From: a virus
Reading direction: 5' to 3' (one strand)
DNA: 20,821 nt
Virus record (IMG/VR): IMGVR_UViG_3300013010_000099
Location: 1 to 20,821 of that record
Below the pieces are notes generated by a model. It was not told the DNA's origin, searched no databases, and worked only from the letters and a program-made list of their open reading frames with translations. Within the stretch, counting starts at the first letter, position 1. Each line of letters begins with the position of its first letter. Made by a program: the position numbers and the translations under genes. This document shows, one piece after another, positions 1 to 6,939 of the stretch.

Positions 1-4
1 ATTT

Positions 5-1405
5 TTAAATTTTCTCCCAGCTAGATTTTGAATTTACATCTCCACCCTTAAAACGATGTCCATCTACAACATCACCAACTTTTGGCATTGGCCTAGCATT
101 GGTAGACGTTCCAGATGATCCAGAACCTTGTTTTTTCAAAGCATCTAGAGTTGGTAGTAATTTTTGATAAATTTTGACTGTATTTTCAAAGGCAACTTTT
201 GGTGCATTCTCAACATCAAGTTGACCAGAAAGATTCCCTAAAACTTTCATATCACTATCAGATAAAGTTCCAAGCGTAATACCAGCGGCAACAATTTCGC
301 TTAAATTTTCAAAAGTCATAATTGCGCCTAATTGCTCTGCTTTGGCTTTGTAAGTTAGATAATTTTGATCAGCCATTGAATTTGGAACAATGGTTCTATT
401 CCAAAAGAAAGTGTCGCCTTTTTTACCTTCTTTTAAAGCATCATCAACTTCATCTGGGTTTACTTCCAAAGCTGCGGCCAAAGCAGATCTTGCCACATCA
501 ACAGCATTTTCAGTTTTGGCAATTTTACCAATACGTTCCTGTTCTTTTGCAGTTTCAGCGCCCGTGGATGCTTTTAATTCATCGCGTTGATCCGTTAAGC
601 TTGCAAGTTTTGCAGTGTATTCATTTGACAAGCCTGCCGACATATAAGCGCCCATTTGACCGCGCAACTTATTAATTTGATCATCTAAAGATCCAGAAAT
701 TGTTGCTTGTGGTGCATCACCACCCATAGGTGCAGTTTGTTGACCCGCAGCAATTGCAGTTGCGTCAACAGGTGCGCCCAAAAGCAAAGCATCCATCATT
801 GCTTGTCTTTGGCTTTCCTTGGCAAGTTCCGCTTCAGCAGCGCGAGCTTTACGCGATTGATCTTGCTGTTCGTTTATGGCCTGCATAGTTCGGGCAAACG
901 ATGTGCCTTCTTGACCGCCCTGCAAAGCCATGCCAGCGTCCTTTAGAGCGCCGAAAGCGAGCATCAAGCGCTGGCTCTTGCTCAAGCTTCCCATTGGGTC
1001 ATTAGAGACTTGTTGTGTAGGTGTATTTTCCATCTTATTGCCCCCAAGGACTTTAGAAACATAGTTCTGCGTTTCAGCAAATGGCGGAATGCCGTTGTAT
1101 TTCTCCACATTAGATGGCCCAGCGTTATATGCAGCCAAAGCTAATTTTGGATCTTTAAAGCGCTCAAGCATCTGTCTCAGATACATAGCGCCGCCTTTTA
1201 AGTTCTGCGCTGGATCACTTGGATCAACGCCTAATTCAGCCGCAGTTGCAGGCATAAGCTGCGCATAACCCATAGCGCCCTTTGGGCTAACGGCATTAGC
1301 ATTGCCGCTACTCTCTGCCATGATAAGACTGCGATACAGCGCAGGGTCAATACCTTGCTCCTGTGCGGCCTGTCTGATCATTGCATCAAGGTCAGGTGAA
1401 GCCAT
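5..1405 (-). CDS. Virion-associated lytic transglycosylase (SLT domain) with long helical tail
   Basis: Residues about 5-120 form a soluble lytic transglycosylase (SLT, GH23-like) domain. The likely catalytic Glu31 sits in the AESSGN motif, followed by GAMGYAQLMP (43-52) and AAYNAGPSNV (91-100). Such enzymes cleave the glycan strands of peptidoglycan. The remaining roughly 345 residues are Ala/Gln/Lys-rich and mostly helical, with no recognised domain. It is the last gene of the visible late operon and its ATG overlaps the stop of the upstream Gln-rich gene (TAATG). A transglycosylase at the end of the tail and ejection genes, apart from the lysis cassette, suggests a virion protein that opens the wall during DNA entry, as known for T7 gp16 or P22 gp4, rather than a lysis enzyme. 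The domain call is firm; the role is inferred. The stop codon lies at positions 5-7, so the gene is complete. Confidence 0.88.
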   Translation of the reverse strand: MASPDLDAMIRQAAQEQGIDPALYRSLIMAESSGNANAVSPKGAMGYAQLMPATAAELGVDPSDPAQNLKGGAMYLRQMLERFKDPKLALAAYNAGPSNVEKYNGIPPFAETQNYVSKVLGGNKMENTPTQQVSNDPMGSLSKSQRLMLAFGALKDAGMALQGGQEGTSFARTMQAINEQQDQSRKARAAEAELAKESQRQAMMDALLLGAPVDATAIAAGQQTAPMGGDAPQATISGSLDDQINKLRGQMGAYMSAGLSNEYTAKLASLTDQRDELKASTGAETAKEQERIGKIAKTENAVDVARSALAAALEVNPDEVDDALKEGKKGDTFFWNRTIVPNSMADQNYLTYKAKAEQLGAIMTFENLSEIVAAGITLGTLSDSDMKVLGNLSGQLDVENAPKVAFENTVKIYQKLLPTLDALKKQGSGSSGTSTNARPMPKVGDVVDGHRFKGGDVNSKSSWEKI

Positions 1406-2319
1406 TATCTAGCCCCTAGCGAAGCTACTTGAGCAGGGCTGCCAAACATTCCAAATGATGCGCCAGCCTGACCCAGAGAGCCAAGAGTTGACAGGACATT
1501 CGAGCCGCCACTTGTAGTCTGATTTGAAGATCCAGAGGTGTTGACAGTGCCTAGACCCCCAGGAATTGCACCTCCACCAGCGAGCAAAGCATTGAGTTGT
1601 TGCAACGGATGTGCCTGTGCGCGATCAAATTCGGCCATGTCAGCTTGCAGTTGAGCTTGCTCTATAGACCGCGCGACTTGACCAGCCCCTAGCTGCCCTT
1701 GGAAGCCCTGCATGAGGGCTTGATTGCCTGCGGTGGTGGTATCTGCCAAGCTGCCTGCCGCCTGCCCTCTACCAGCCAATTGAGCCATTGTCTGGGCCTG
1801 TGCCTTATCGTAGCCCTGAGACATAAGATCCGCCATTGTTTGCAGATAGCCTGTTTCAAACGCACCCTGTCTCGCACCCTGATACACATCTGCGCGACTG
1901 CCGCCAAATGCATTGGATTTCGAGATCATTTCATTCTCTTGCAGCCGCTGTTGCGCCCGTAAGTTTTGCTGTGCCGTATCAGCCGCACTAATTACGTTTT
2001 GCTGATATGGGTTGTAGTTTTGCATCGTCATTGCGTTATATTGCTCTGGTGTCATGCTCGACAACTCAGAGAAAACATTTGATGCCTGTTGATATTGAGG
2101 TTGACCAAAATCAGCCTTGGCAAGGTTGGTTTGAACCTGTTGCTCAAGAGGGCTTAAACCAGCAACAGTTTGGCCAGTGTACGGCTTATACTCTGCCGTA
2201 CTAAGTGCAGTAGCTTTCGGCATAATTTGATTGCGAATATAATCTTCTTGCCACTTAGGAAGCTCAGACGTTTGAGCCTGATTTGTGGTTTCGTAAACCG
2301 TCTTGCTACTGCTACCCAT
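1405..2319 (-). CDS. Gln/Ala-rich probable internal virion (DNA ejection) protein
   Basis: No family is recognised with certainty. The 304-aa protein is rich in Gln, Ala and Gly. Its N-terminus (about residues 1-60) contains a PxWQExYIRNQI-like segment and a GLSPLEQQ segment that I recall from phage structural proteins. Residues 90-240 are long, polar, Gln-rich helix, and the C-terminal 60 residues are Gly/Ser-rich and flexible. It lies between the GNAT-like gene and the transglycosylase gene, with one-base overlaps on both sides, so the three are probably translated together. Composition and position match the ejection proteins that podoviruses pack inside the head and release ahead of their DNA (P22 gp7/gp20/gp16, T7 gp14/gp15). 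This is inference from context; a minor tail protein is the alternative. Confidence 0.7.
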   Translation of the reverse strand: MGSSSKTVYETTNQAQTSELPKWQEDYIRNQIMPKATALSTAEYKPYTGQTVAGLSPLEQQVQTNLAKADFGQPQYQQASNVFSELSSMTPEQYNAMTMQNYNPYQQNVISAADTAQQNLRAQQRLQENEMISKSNAFGGSRADVYQGARQGAFETGYLQTMADLMSQGYDKAQAQTMAQLAGRGQAAGSLADTTTAGNQALMQGFQGQLGAGQVARSIEQAQLQADMAEFDRAQAHPLQQLNALLAGGGAIPGGLGTVNTSGSSNQTTSGGSNVLSTLGSLGQAGASFGMFGSPAQVASLGAR

Positions 2320-2771
2320 TAGTTTAACTCCATTTCAAAATGCGTATAAATCGGCTGGAAGTTGAATTTTCCACAAAGCTTATCAAATCCCTTGCGACCA
2401 TCAGCCTCTATTGCTCCGCATCCACCGTCTGTTGCCATTCTGGTGAATATTGCCAAAGCATCATCCACCCATTCATCCATTCTCGACCCACCTATAAATT
2501 CGATCTTAAAATTCGATCTTCGAGGGTGGTTGACAATCGCAGTTGTGATTATCGCCGTTAATTCATCATCTAGATAGATCATCCAAAGAAGCGATCCGCC
2601 TTCCTTTAAATCATCTATAATATCATCAAGCCCAATATTCCGTTCCGCCCGTTTCTGTCCCTTGCGAATTAAGGGTAAAGCCTGATCAATCACATCATCC
2701 ACAAATTCTGGCAGAATTGGCAGTATGTTGACCACAGCCCGTTGATGCAAATGTACCACGTTATTAAGCAT
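2319..2771 (-). CDS. GNAT-fold-like phage protein
   Basis: This 150-aa protein resembles the short GNAT-like proteins common in podovirus structural operons, a group that includes T7 gp13-like proteins. Visible elements are a helical N-terminus (20-60), a strand pair LLWMIYLDDELTAIITTAIV (61-80), a further strand around IEFIGG (90-95), a helix (98-114) and a C-terminal EADGRKGFDKL segment (122-132). That last part matches the E-x-x-GR-x-G pattern typical of this group, followed by a closing strand ending at the C-terminus. A clear acetyl-CoA pyrophosphate loop (Q/RxxGxG/A) is not obvious, so enzymatic activity is doubtful and a structural or assembly role is likely. It sits directly after the C1q-like gene and its stop overlaps the next ATG by one base. 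Confidence 0.6.
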   Translation of the reverse strand: MLNNVVHLHQRAVVNILPILPEFVDDVIDQALPLIRKGQKRAERNIGLDDIIDDLKEGGSLLWMIYLDDELTAIITTAIVNHPRRSNFKIEFIGGSRMDEWVDDALAIFTRMATDGGCGAIEADGRKGFDKLCGKFNFQPIYTHFEMELN

Positions 2772-2774
2772 ATG

Positions 2775-3434
2775 TCATTGCCTTAACCTAGTTATTGAAA
2801 GGGTGGCGGATGGAGATGCAGGAGCATAGGCCGTTGCTGCGTGAGCATCAAGGTAGGACGCGGTGCTTGTCGTTGCCCAATCCACCTCAAGATAATCACC
2901 AGCGGTCATTTGAAATATAGCCGTGCGCGAAACAACTGTAGTGTCGCCGTTGTTTTTCAAGCTTGCCACGATGGTTGATCCAGCAACGTTTGTGCCGTTA
3001 ATTACTGGCCAAAATCTAAACTCAACAGAGCTTGCATTGGTTGAAGTGATTTGCGCCGAAAAACCTAAAAGGTAAGTGCCAGCTTCCGCAAATACAATTC
3101 GCGTTGGATATGTACCATCTAGTGATACACCATTTGCCATTGCTGGCGTGTCAAACTGGATCTTATAAGCCGTGTCAGCTAATGCAGCGGTTACTGATGT
3201 GGCTTTGTTTAGCAACGCATATCCATCGGCCAGAGTGATCTGCCGCCATACCCCGTCTTTAGAGACAACGGGATAGCCGTATTCGTTATCCCAAAGCATG
3301 ATGCCATTTTCATTGGCAACCGACTTGTCATTTCTATATTCCAGATTATTGATAATTCTGCCTAGAAAAGAGGTGAGCGTATTTGCCCACCTTTTTAGAT
3401 CCTCGCCAACAATCGGAAAGCTGCGACCACTCAT
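2775..3434 (-). CDS. C1q/TNF-like jelly-roll protein, candidate tail needle
   Basis: The first about 35 residues of this 219-aa protein are helical (EDLKRWANTLTSFLGRIINN), followed by a short linker with VSKDGVWRQIT at 57-67. Residues about 83-218 look like a C1q/TNF-type jelly roll: GTYLLGFSAQIT (119-130), a strand VEFRFWPVINGT (137-148), and TAIFQMTAGDYLEVDWAT (171-188), where the pattern F-x-x-x-AGD-x-l-e-v is typical of the fold. Its start overlaps the gp10-like stop by four bases. In P22 and Sf6 the tail needle gene gp26 directly follows gp10, and the Sf6 needle ends in a TNF-like knob, so order and fold both suggest a needle or vertex plug. Against this, the long trimeric coiled coil of gp26 is missing here. 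A decoration protein or small adhesin is the alternative. Confidence 0.65.
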   Translation of the reverse strand: MSGRSFPIVGEDLKRWANTLTSFLGRIINNLEYRNDKSVANENGIMLWDNEYGYPVVSKDGVWRQITLADGYALLNKATSVTAALADTAYKIQFDTPAMANGVSLDGTYPTRIVFAEAGTYLLGFSAQITSTNASSVEFRFWPVINGTNVAGSTIVASLKNNGDTTVVSRTAIFQMTAGDYLEVDWATTSTASYLDAHAATAYAPASPSATLSITRLRQ

Positions 3435-4924
3435 CTCTTGCCACCAGCCTTAACTTCAACACGGTTATTGCCAACGCGCCAATCTGTAGATCCGCCAATG
3501 ATTTTCATTTTAATCTGACGGCCAGTAAAACGCAGAGAAGTTGGCTGGGTCAAGGAATATGGCCCGTGCGTTGTTTCTGTTGCGTTTGGATATAGTCGAG
3601 TTTTAAACTCAAGCTGCACATCTCCAAGATTTGAAACATCTGGGATCAGGTTAGTCACCACGGCAAGATTGTCGCCTATGCCGATTTCAATTGGCCCAGT
3701 TTCGGCAAATACTTCTTGACCGTCATAATCCAAGCCGACCTCGTGGTCATATAGGTATCCATCCGTTGACACCATAATTGGCGCTCCGAATACCCCACCA
3801 TCACTTGATGCAGTTCTTGCCAGATAGCCAGTTGTCCATGAGCCAGTTCTATAGGAATAGGTAACGTACCTGTCAACTTCCACTGAATTTTCACTGGGAT
3901 AAAACCACGTTACCTCAGAAAACTTTGTGTTTGATGATGCGACAATTTTTGATTGCTGGCTTACGTTCATGTCGCCATATACATATTCAGCAACAGGACA
4001 TGGAAGCGCTCTTACGCTGCCGTCAAAAATCCAAAATGAACCGCTGCCCATCCACATTGCAGATCCCTCAACTTGAATGACCGCATTTTGCGCAATCAAT
4101 CCAGCGTTTGTGGCTTGGCGATCAAAACGGTAAACAAACGGAGCGCCAACGTATGACGCGAGGTGAACATCGGTATCAGTTAGGAATAAAGTTCCATTAA
4201 CTACTCTGCAGGCACCGACAATGCGGCCACTTGTTTGCAGGATCTGTGAACCAGCCTGATTTGTTGTGGAAGGTGTCCAGTTTTGATTGTTTTCCTGATC
4301 ACACCACTGGATCAGTCGATCATTGCCAGAAAGACCATTTGACCCGTATGCAAACATGATGCGTTCTTCTGATACAACAACACCAGCAACAGCGGTTGGC
4401 GCATTTGGAATAACGGTTGCTGCGACTGGCGCACTAACTGTTAATGGCCACTGAAACAGTCTACCGTCATCAGCCATGACACCTACAAGATCCTCGCCCC
4501 AATTATCAAGGCTCCACGTTGATGCCGTCACAACGCCTGATTGAGCGCTTTCTGGTCGAGCCGTGCCATATGAATATTCACCGTAGGCACCAATGCCATA
4601 CCCAATAGCTCCTTGGGCATCAGCGCTGCCAGTTAAAAAACCCGCTGGCGTTATGTCATAAAAATCACCACCACCGCTGATTGCATATAGGTTTGTGTTT
4701 GTACCAACAGCAATCCACTTGCCACCAACAACATCACGCCACGTTTTAATTGCGCGACCCATGCCAGACATTTGATTGCTTATGCGCTTGCGCCAGCCGC
4801 CAACAGGCTGCATCACATTGTTGTAAAATCGCACCAACGACATATCGCGCCAGCGACCACCATCAGCATATTCCGTGGCACCGCGCACGGCACCGATTGG
4901 GATCTCTAGCTTAAATAATGGCAT
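3431..4924 (-). CDS. P22 gp10-like packaged DNA stabilization (tail accessory) protein
   Basis: This 497-aa protein resembles the phage stabilisation family of P22 gp10 (472 aa), a hub that closes the portal tail after packaging and carries the needle and tailspikes. Family-like features are the N-terminus MPLFKLEIPIGAVRG, the segment about 22-45 in which a conserved Arg-rich stretch leads to N-N-x-M-x-x-VGGWRKR, and many Gly/aromatic strand repeats. Examples are IAVGTNTNLYAISGG, the VVSEERIMFAYGS segment and WTPSTTNQAGS, which fit the beta-propeller-like body of this family. The start codon follows the stop of the 45-aa gene by about six bases with no strong ribosome binding site, so it is probably translationally coupled. 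The next gene overlaps by ATGA. The family call is fairly secure. Confidence 0.85.
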   Translation of the reverse strand: MPLFKLEIPIGAVRGATEYADGGRWRDMSLVRFYNNVMQPVGGWRKRISNQMSGMGRAIKTWRDVVGGKWIAVGTNTNLYAISGGGDFYDITPAGFLTGSADAQGAIGYGIGAYGEYSYGTARPESAQSGVVTASTWSLDNWGEDLVGVMADDGRLFQWPLTVSAPVAATVIPNAPTAVAGVVVSEERIMFAYGSNGLSGNDRLIQWCDQENNQNWTPSTTNQAGSQILQTSGRIVGACRVVNGTLFLTDTDVHLASYVGAPFVYRFDRQATNAGLIAQNAVIQVEGSAMWMGSGSFWIFDGSVRALPCPVAEYVYGDMNVSQQSKIVASSNTKFSEVTWFYPSENSVEVDRYVTYSYRTGSWTTGYLARTASSDGGVFGAPIMVSTDGYLYDHEVGLDYDGQEVFAETGPIEIGIGDNLAVVTNLIPDVSNLGDVQLEFKTRLYPNATETTHGPYSLTQPTSLRFTGRQIKMKIIGGSTDWRVGNNRVEVKAGGKR

Positions 4925-4930
4925 GGCGGA

Positions 4931-5068
4931 TCATTTCTTTTTCTTAGGCTTGGCTTTTTTAGCTGATGATAAAGCCATCGCAATAGCCCGATCATGTGGA
5001 GTTCCAGATTTCATTTCTGTGGAAAAGTTTTTGCTAATTGTTTTTTTAGAGTAACCTTTTTTAAGCAT
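4931..5068 (-). CDS. 45-aa lysine-rich small protein (DUF6496-like)
   Basis: This short gene lies in a 160-base gap that would otherwise look non-coding. The ATG at 5068 is preceded by a strong AGGAG six bases upstream, and the frame closes with TGA at 4931. The product begins MLKKGYSKKTISKNF, continues with SGTPHDRAIAMALSSAKK and ends in a KPKKKK tail. The pattern (KKGYSKKTISKN, then a short helix with A-I-A-x-A-L-S-x-A) matches the small basic phage proteins I know as DUF6496-type. Their function is unknown; the high charge suggests nucleic-acid or capsid-interior binding. It sits between a fibre-like gene and the gp10-like gene and may couple translation of the latter. Confidence 0.72.
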   Translation of the reverse strand: MLKKGYSKKTISKNFSTEMKSGTPHDRAIAMALSSAKKAKPKKKK

Positions 5069-5085
5069 TTTTAGCTCCTCATAAA

Positions 5086-5535
5086 TTAGCTAATCGTTCC
5101 AGCCGTTTCAATATTTCCTGTAACCACAAGATTTCCAGATCCATCAACGCGCATTACATTTACGCCATTGTAAGCAAATGTCAGATTTTCCGCCCCTGCG
5201 GTAACAGTCCAGCTTTGAGTGCCGCCAGTAATTGTAATAACGGATCCAAGTGTTGGGCTTGTAAGTGTTGGGTCAACAAAGGTGCCATTAGCCGCAATAG
5301 TATCCAATTGAGTTTGAATTGATGATGTAACACCACTAACATAATTCAATTCAGCCGCAGTTGAGCTTACTGCAACACCGCCAATTTTTAACGTTGAAAG
5401 GTTTGGAGCAATAGCAACCGTGCCATCAAGCAAGTCATCAAGCAGATCTAAATCATCATTTAAGATGCCGCCCCATGTGCTGGTGCTTGCGCCAACGGTT
5501 GGCTTTTCTAATCCATATGTTGTTGTGGCTACCAT
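5086..5535 (-). CDS. Short tail-fibre-like virion protein
   Basis: The N-terminus (TYGLEKPTVGASTSTWGGILNDDL as residues 6-29, followed by a helix of LDLLDDLLDG) is the segment by which many marine and T7-like phage fibre proteins begin, probably a virion-anchoring region. The middle (VSSTAAELNYVSGVTSSIQT) is another motif found in modular fibre proteins, and the last about 60 residues are short beta strands (ITITGGTQSWTVTAG, then NLTFAYNGVNVMRVDGSGN). At 149 aa with no receptor-binding domain or S74 chaperone it is far shorter than a usual fibre. It may be a capping or adaptor fibre segment, or the remnant of a longer fibre. A GGAT-type ribosome binding site precedes the ATG. Confidence 0.72.
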   Translation of the reverse strand: MVATTTYGLEKPTVGASTSTWGGILNDDLDLLDDLLDGTVAIAPNLSTLKIGGVAVSSTAAELNYVSGVTSSIQTQLDTIAANGTFVDPTLTSPTLGSVITITGGTQSWTVTAGAENLTFAYNGVNVMRVDGSGNLVVTGNIETAGTIS

Positions 5536-5538
5536 TTT

Positions 5539-6003
5539 CTATCCTACTTGCGTCCATATTTCGCTTGGAACCGATTGTTGTTCCCATTTTTCGCGGCCAA
5601 TTACGGCAATTATACACGAAATTGGAATAGTTGCACTCATTGAACGAGTATATCCGCCAATGATAGAAATCCCAGATGCCAAGTCTATTGTTAAACCGCC
5701 GCCTGTCGTAAAGTTGGCGCTTGATGACACATTGAATGTTGCTGATATTTCAGAAACACCAAACTTAGTATATCCGCCAATAATCGCCATATTAGTGTTT
5801 GCAGCGATTAAAGATGCGCCAAGCAAAATCTTAGTTCCCTCAACGCTTGATGCACTTGTTATTGCTATATCAGAATTTGCAGAAACAAGAAAAACGCCAG
5901 ATCCAGAAAGTGATATGGTTAATGGTATAGCTGCGCTGCCAGTGACAGCATCACCGACAGCGTACCCGTATTCCCAATAGTCTGGTTCTACATAATATGA
6001 CAT
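5539..6003 (-). CDS. Beta-repeat virion protein of unknown function
   Basis: I do not recognise a named family. The 154-aa protein begins with an aromatic, acidic head (MSYYVEPDYWEYGYAVGD). It then consists of short Ser/Thr/Ile-rich strands in which IIGGYT occurs twice, at residues 74-79 and 114-119, exactly 40 residues apart. The spacing suggests a repeated beta-strand unit, as in solenoid or fibre proteins. It lies between the chaperone-like gene and a fibre-like gene with gaps of only about three bases, so it belongs to the fibre cluster and is probably a tail or adhesin component. A single Trp-rich tail (KWEQQSVPSEIWTQ) closes the protein. Confidence 0.62.
   Translation of the reverse strand: MSYYVEPDYWEYGYAVGDAVTGSAAIPLTISLSGSGVFLVSANSDIAITSASSVEGTKILLGASLIAANTNMAIIGGYTKFGVSEISATFNVSSSANFTTGGGLTIDLASGISIIGGYTRSMSATIPISCIIAVIGREKWEQQSVPSEIWTQVG
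5647..5781. repeat. 15-bp direct repeat pair inside the beta-repeat gene
   Basis: The sequence agtatatccgccaat occurs at 5647-5661 and again at 5767-5781, exactly 120 bases apart. It encodes the repeated IIGGYT segment of the surrounding gene, so the copies mark a 40-residue internal duplication. Confidence 0.75.
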
Positions 6004-6006
6004 ATG

Positions 6007-6279
6007 TTACTCTGGTTTAGTCGGCCAAGTGATGTCTGTAGGCCATCCAGCTTGTGCCGTAATGTCACGCAATGCTTGGCGGTATGCAGTTTGTTCAGCA
6101 GACATGGTGCGGTCTGATGTGGCCCACCAATCTGTAGAGGCTATTAGTTGGTCACGCATACTACGCATTGACACACATAAGTGACCTATCCGATTACCCA
6201 TATCTATTTCTAACTGGGCAACTTCAGCGGCAGACATTTCAATTTTGGAACCGTTTTCTGTTTTGTAGTAAACTGTCAT
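6007..6279 (-). CDS. Tail-assembly-chaperone-like small protein
   Basis: The 90-aa product ends with a pattern typical of the Phage_tail_APC group (Pfam PF16778): RDQLIASTDWWATSD (42-56), a helix containing YRQALRDIT (66-74), and the closing GWPTDITWPTKP. Members lie next to tail fibre genes and are presumed to help fibre folding or attachment, although many are known only by sequence. Here it sits inside the fibre cluster, directly after a fibre-like gene and before the beta-repeat gene, with a GGAT ribosome binding site. The family resemblance is good; the biochemical role is inferred. Confidence 0.78.
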   Translation of the reverse strand: MTVYYKTENGSKIEMSAAEVAQLEIDMGNRIGHLCVSMRSMRDQLIASTDWWATSDRTMSAEQTAYRQALRDITAQAGWPTDITWPTKPE

Positions 6280-6288
6280 AACTCTATC

Positions 6289-6921
6289 CTATGCGTTAAA
6301 GCTGTAAACACGAACAGTTCCAGCAGTATAAGTTGATGCCATATTTGATGTTAATTGAAATCTATCTGGCCTTGCAGTGGTCGCAGATAGGTAACTCCCC
6401 GCAGTATAATATCCTCCTGCTTCAAAATATGAGTTAGGGCTGCCACCTGTCGTAGCCCACTGCATACCCCATGACCAAACCGCAGTGGAATATTGCCCTG
6501 ATGGTAAGCCTTGAAGTATTAAACTGGAATAACTAGCATATGCTGTATTTGTGTTTTGAGTACTTTCTTTATAATCCATTGCATCTTTGCTGCCCCCGTC
6601 ATACCGCTTATAATGCCCATTGGATGACCAATATGAACTGCCCCCATCTGTAGACAATCTAATCTTTTGATTACGGTAGCCAGTATTTCCATAAACTATA
6701 CCTTCAAGTATAATCATGCACATAGAGCCTGTTGCAGGGATAACCAGATTATTTACTGTTGTTGAACCCGAAGAAATAGTTGTAACACTTTCTTCAGACC
6801 AAATACCCCCACCGACACCCCCCGCACTAATAGCAGCAGCCGTAGTAGCATCAATGCTAGCCACATTGGTCAGCGCCCTTGCGTTGCTGATAACCTCTGT
6901 TCCTGATACTTGAATCGCCAT
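6289..6921 (-). CDS. Tail fibre-like protein
   Basis: The N-terminus of this 210-aa protein (AIQVSGTEVISNARALTNVASIDATTAAAI) matches the opening segment shared by many cyanophage and roseophage fibre proteins. The remainder is Gly/Ser/Tyr-rich with aromatic strand repeats (YWSSNGHYKRYDGG, then YSTAVWSWGMQW, then YFEAGGYYTAGSY), as in small distal adhesin domains. No catalytic motif is seen. It lies 18 bases after the S74 fibre gene and has a good AAAGGA ribosome binding site. It is probably a second, short receptor-binding protein or a fibre-tip component. Confidence 0.75.
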   Translation of the reverse strand: MAIQVSGTEVISNARALTNVASIDATTAAAISAGGVGGGIWSEESVTTISSGSTTVNNLVIPATGSMCMIILEGIVYGNTGYRNQKIRLSTDGGSSYWSSNGHYKRYDGGSKDAMDYKESTQNTNTAYASYSSLILQGLPSGQYSTAVWSWGMQWATTGGSPNSYFEAGGYYTAGSYLSATTARPDRFQLTSNMASTYTAGTVRVYSFNA

Positions 6922-6939
6922 CTTCGTAATCCTTTACTA

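Noticed and set aside
5420-5980. Plus-strand open frame of 186 codons
   Set aside because: It lies antisense to two minus-strand genes with good ribosome binding sites, crosses their junction, and its translation shows no domain or normal protein composition.
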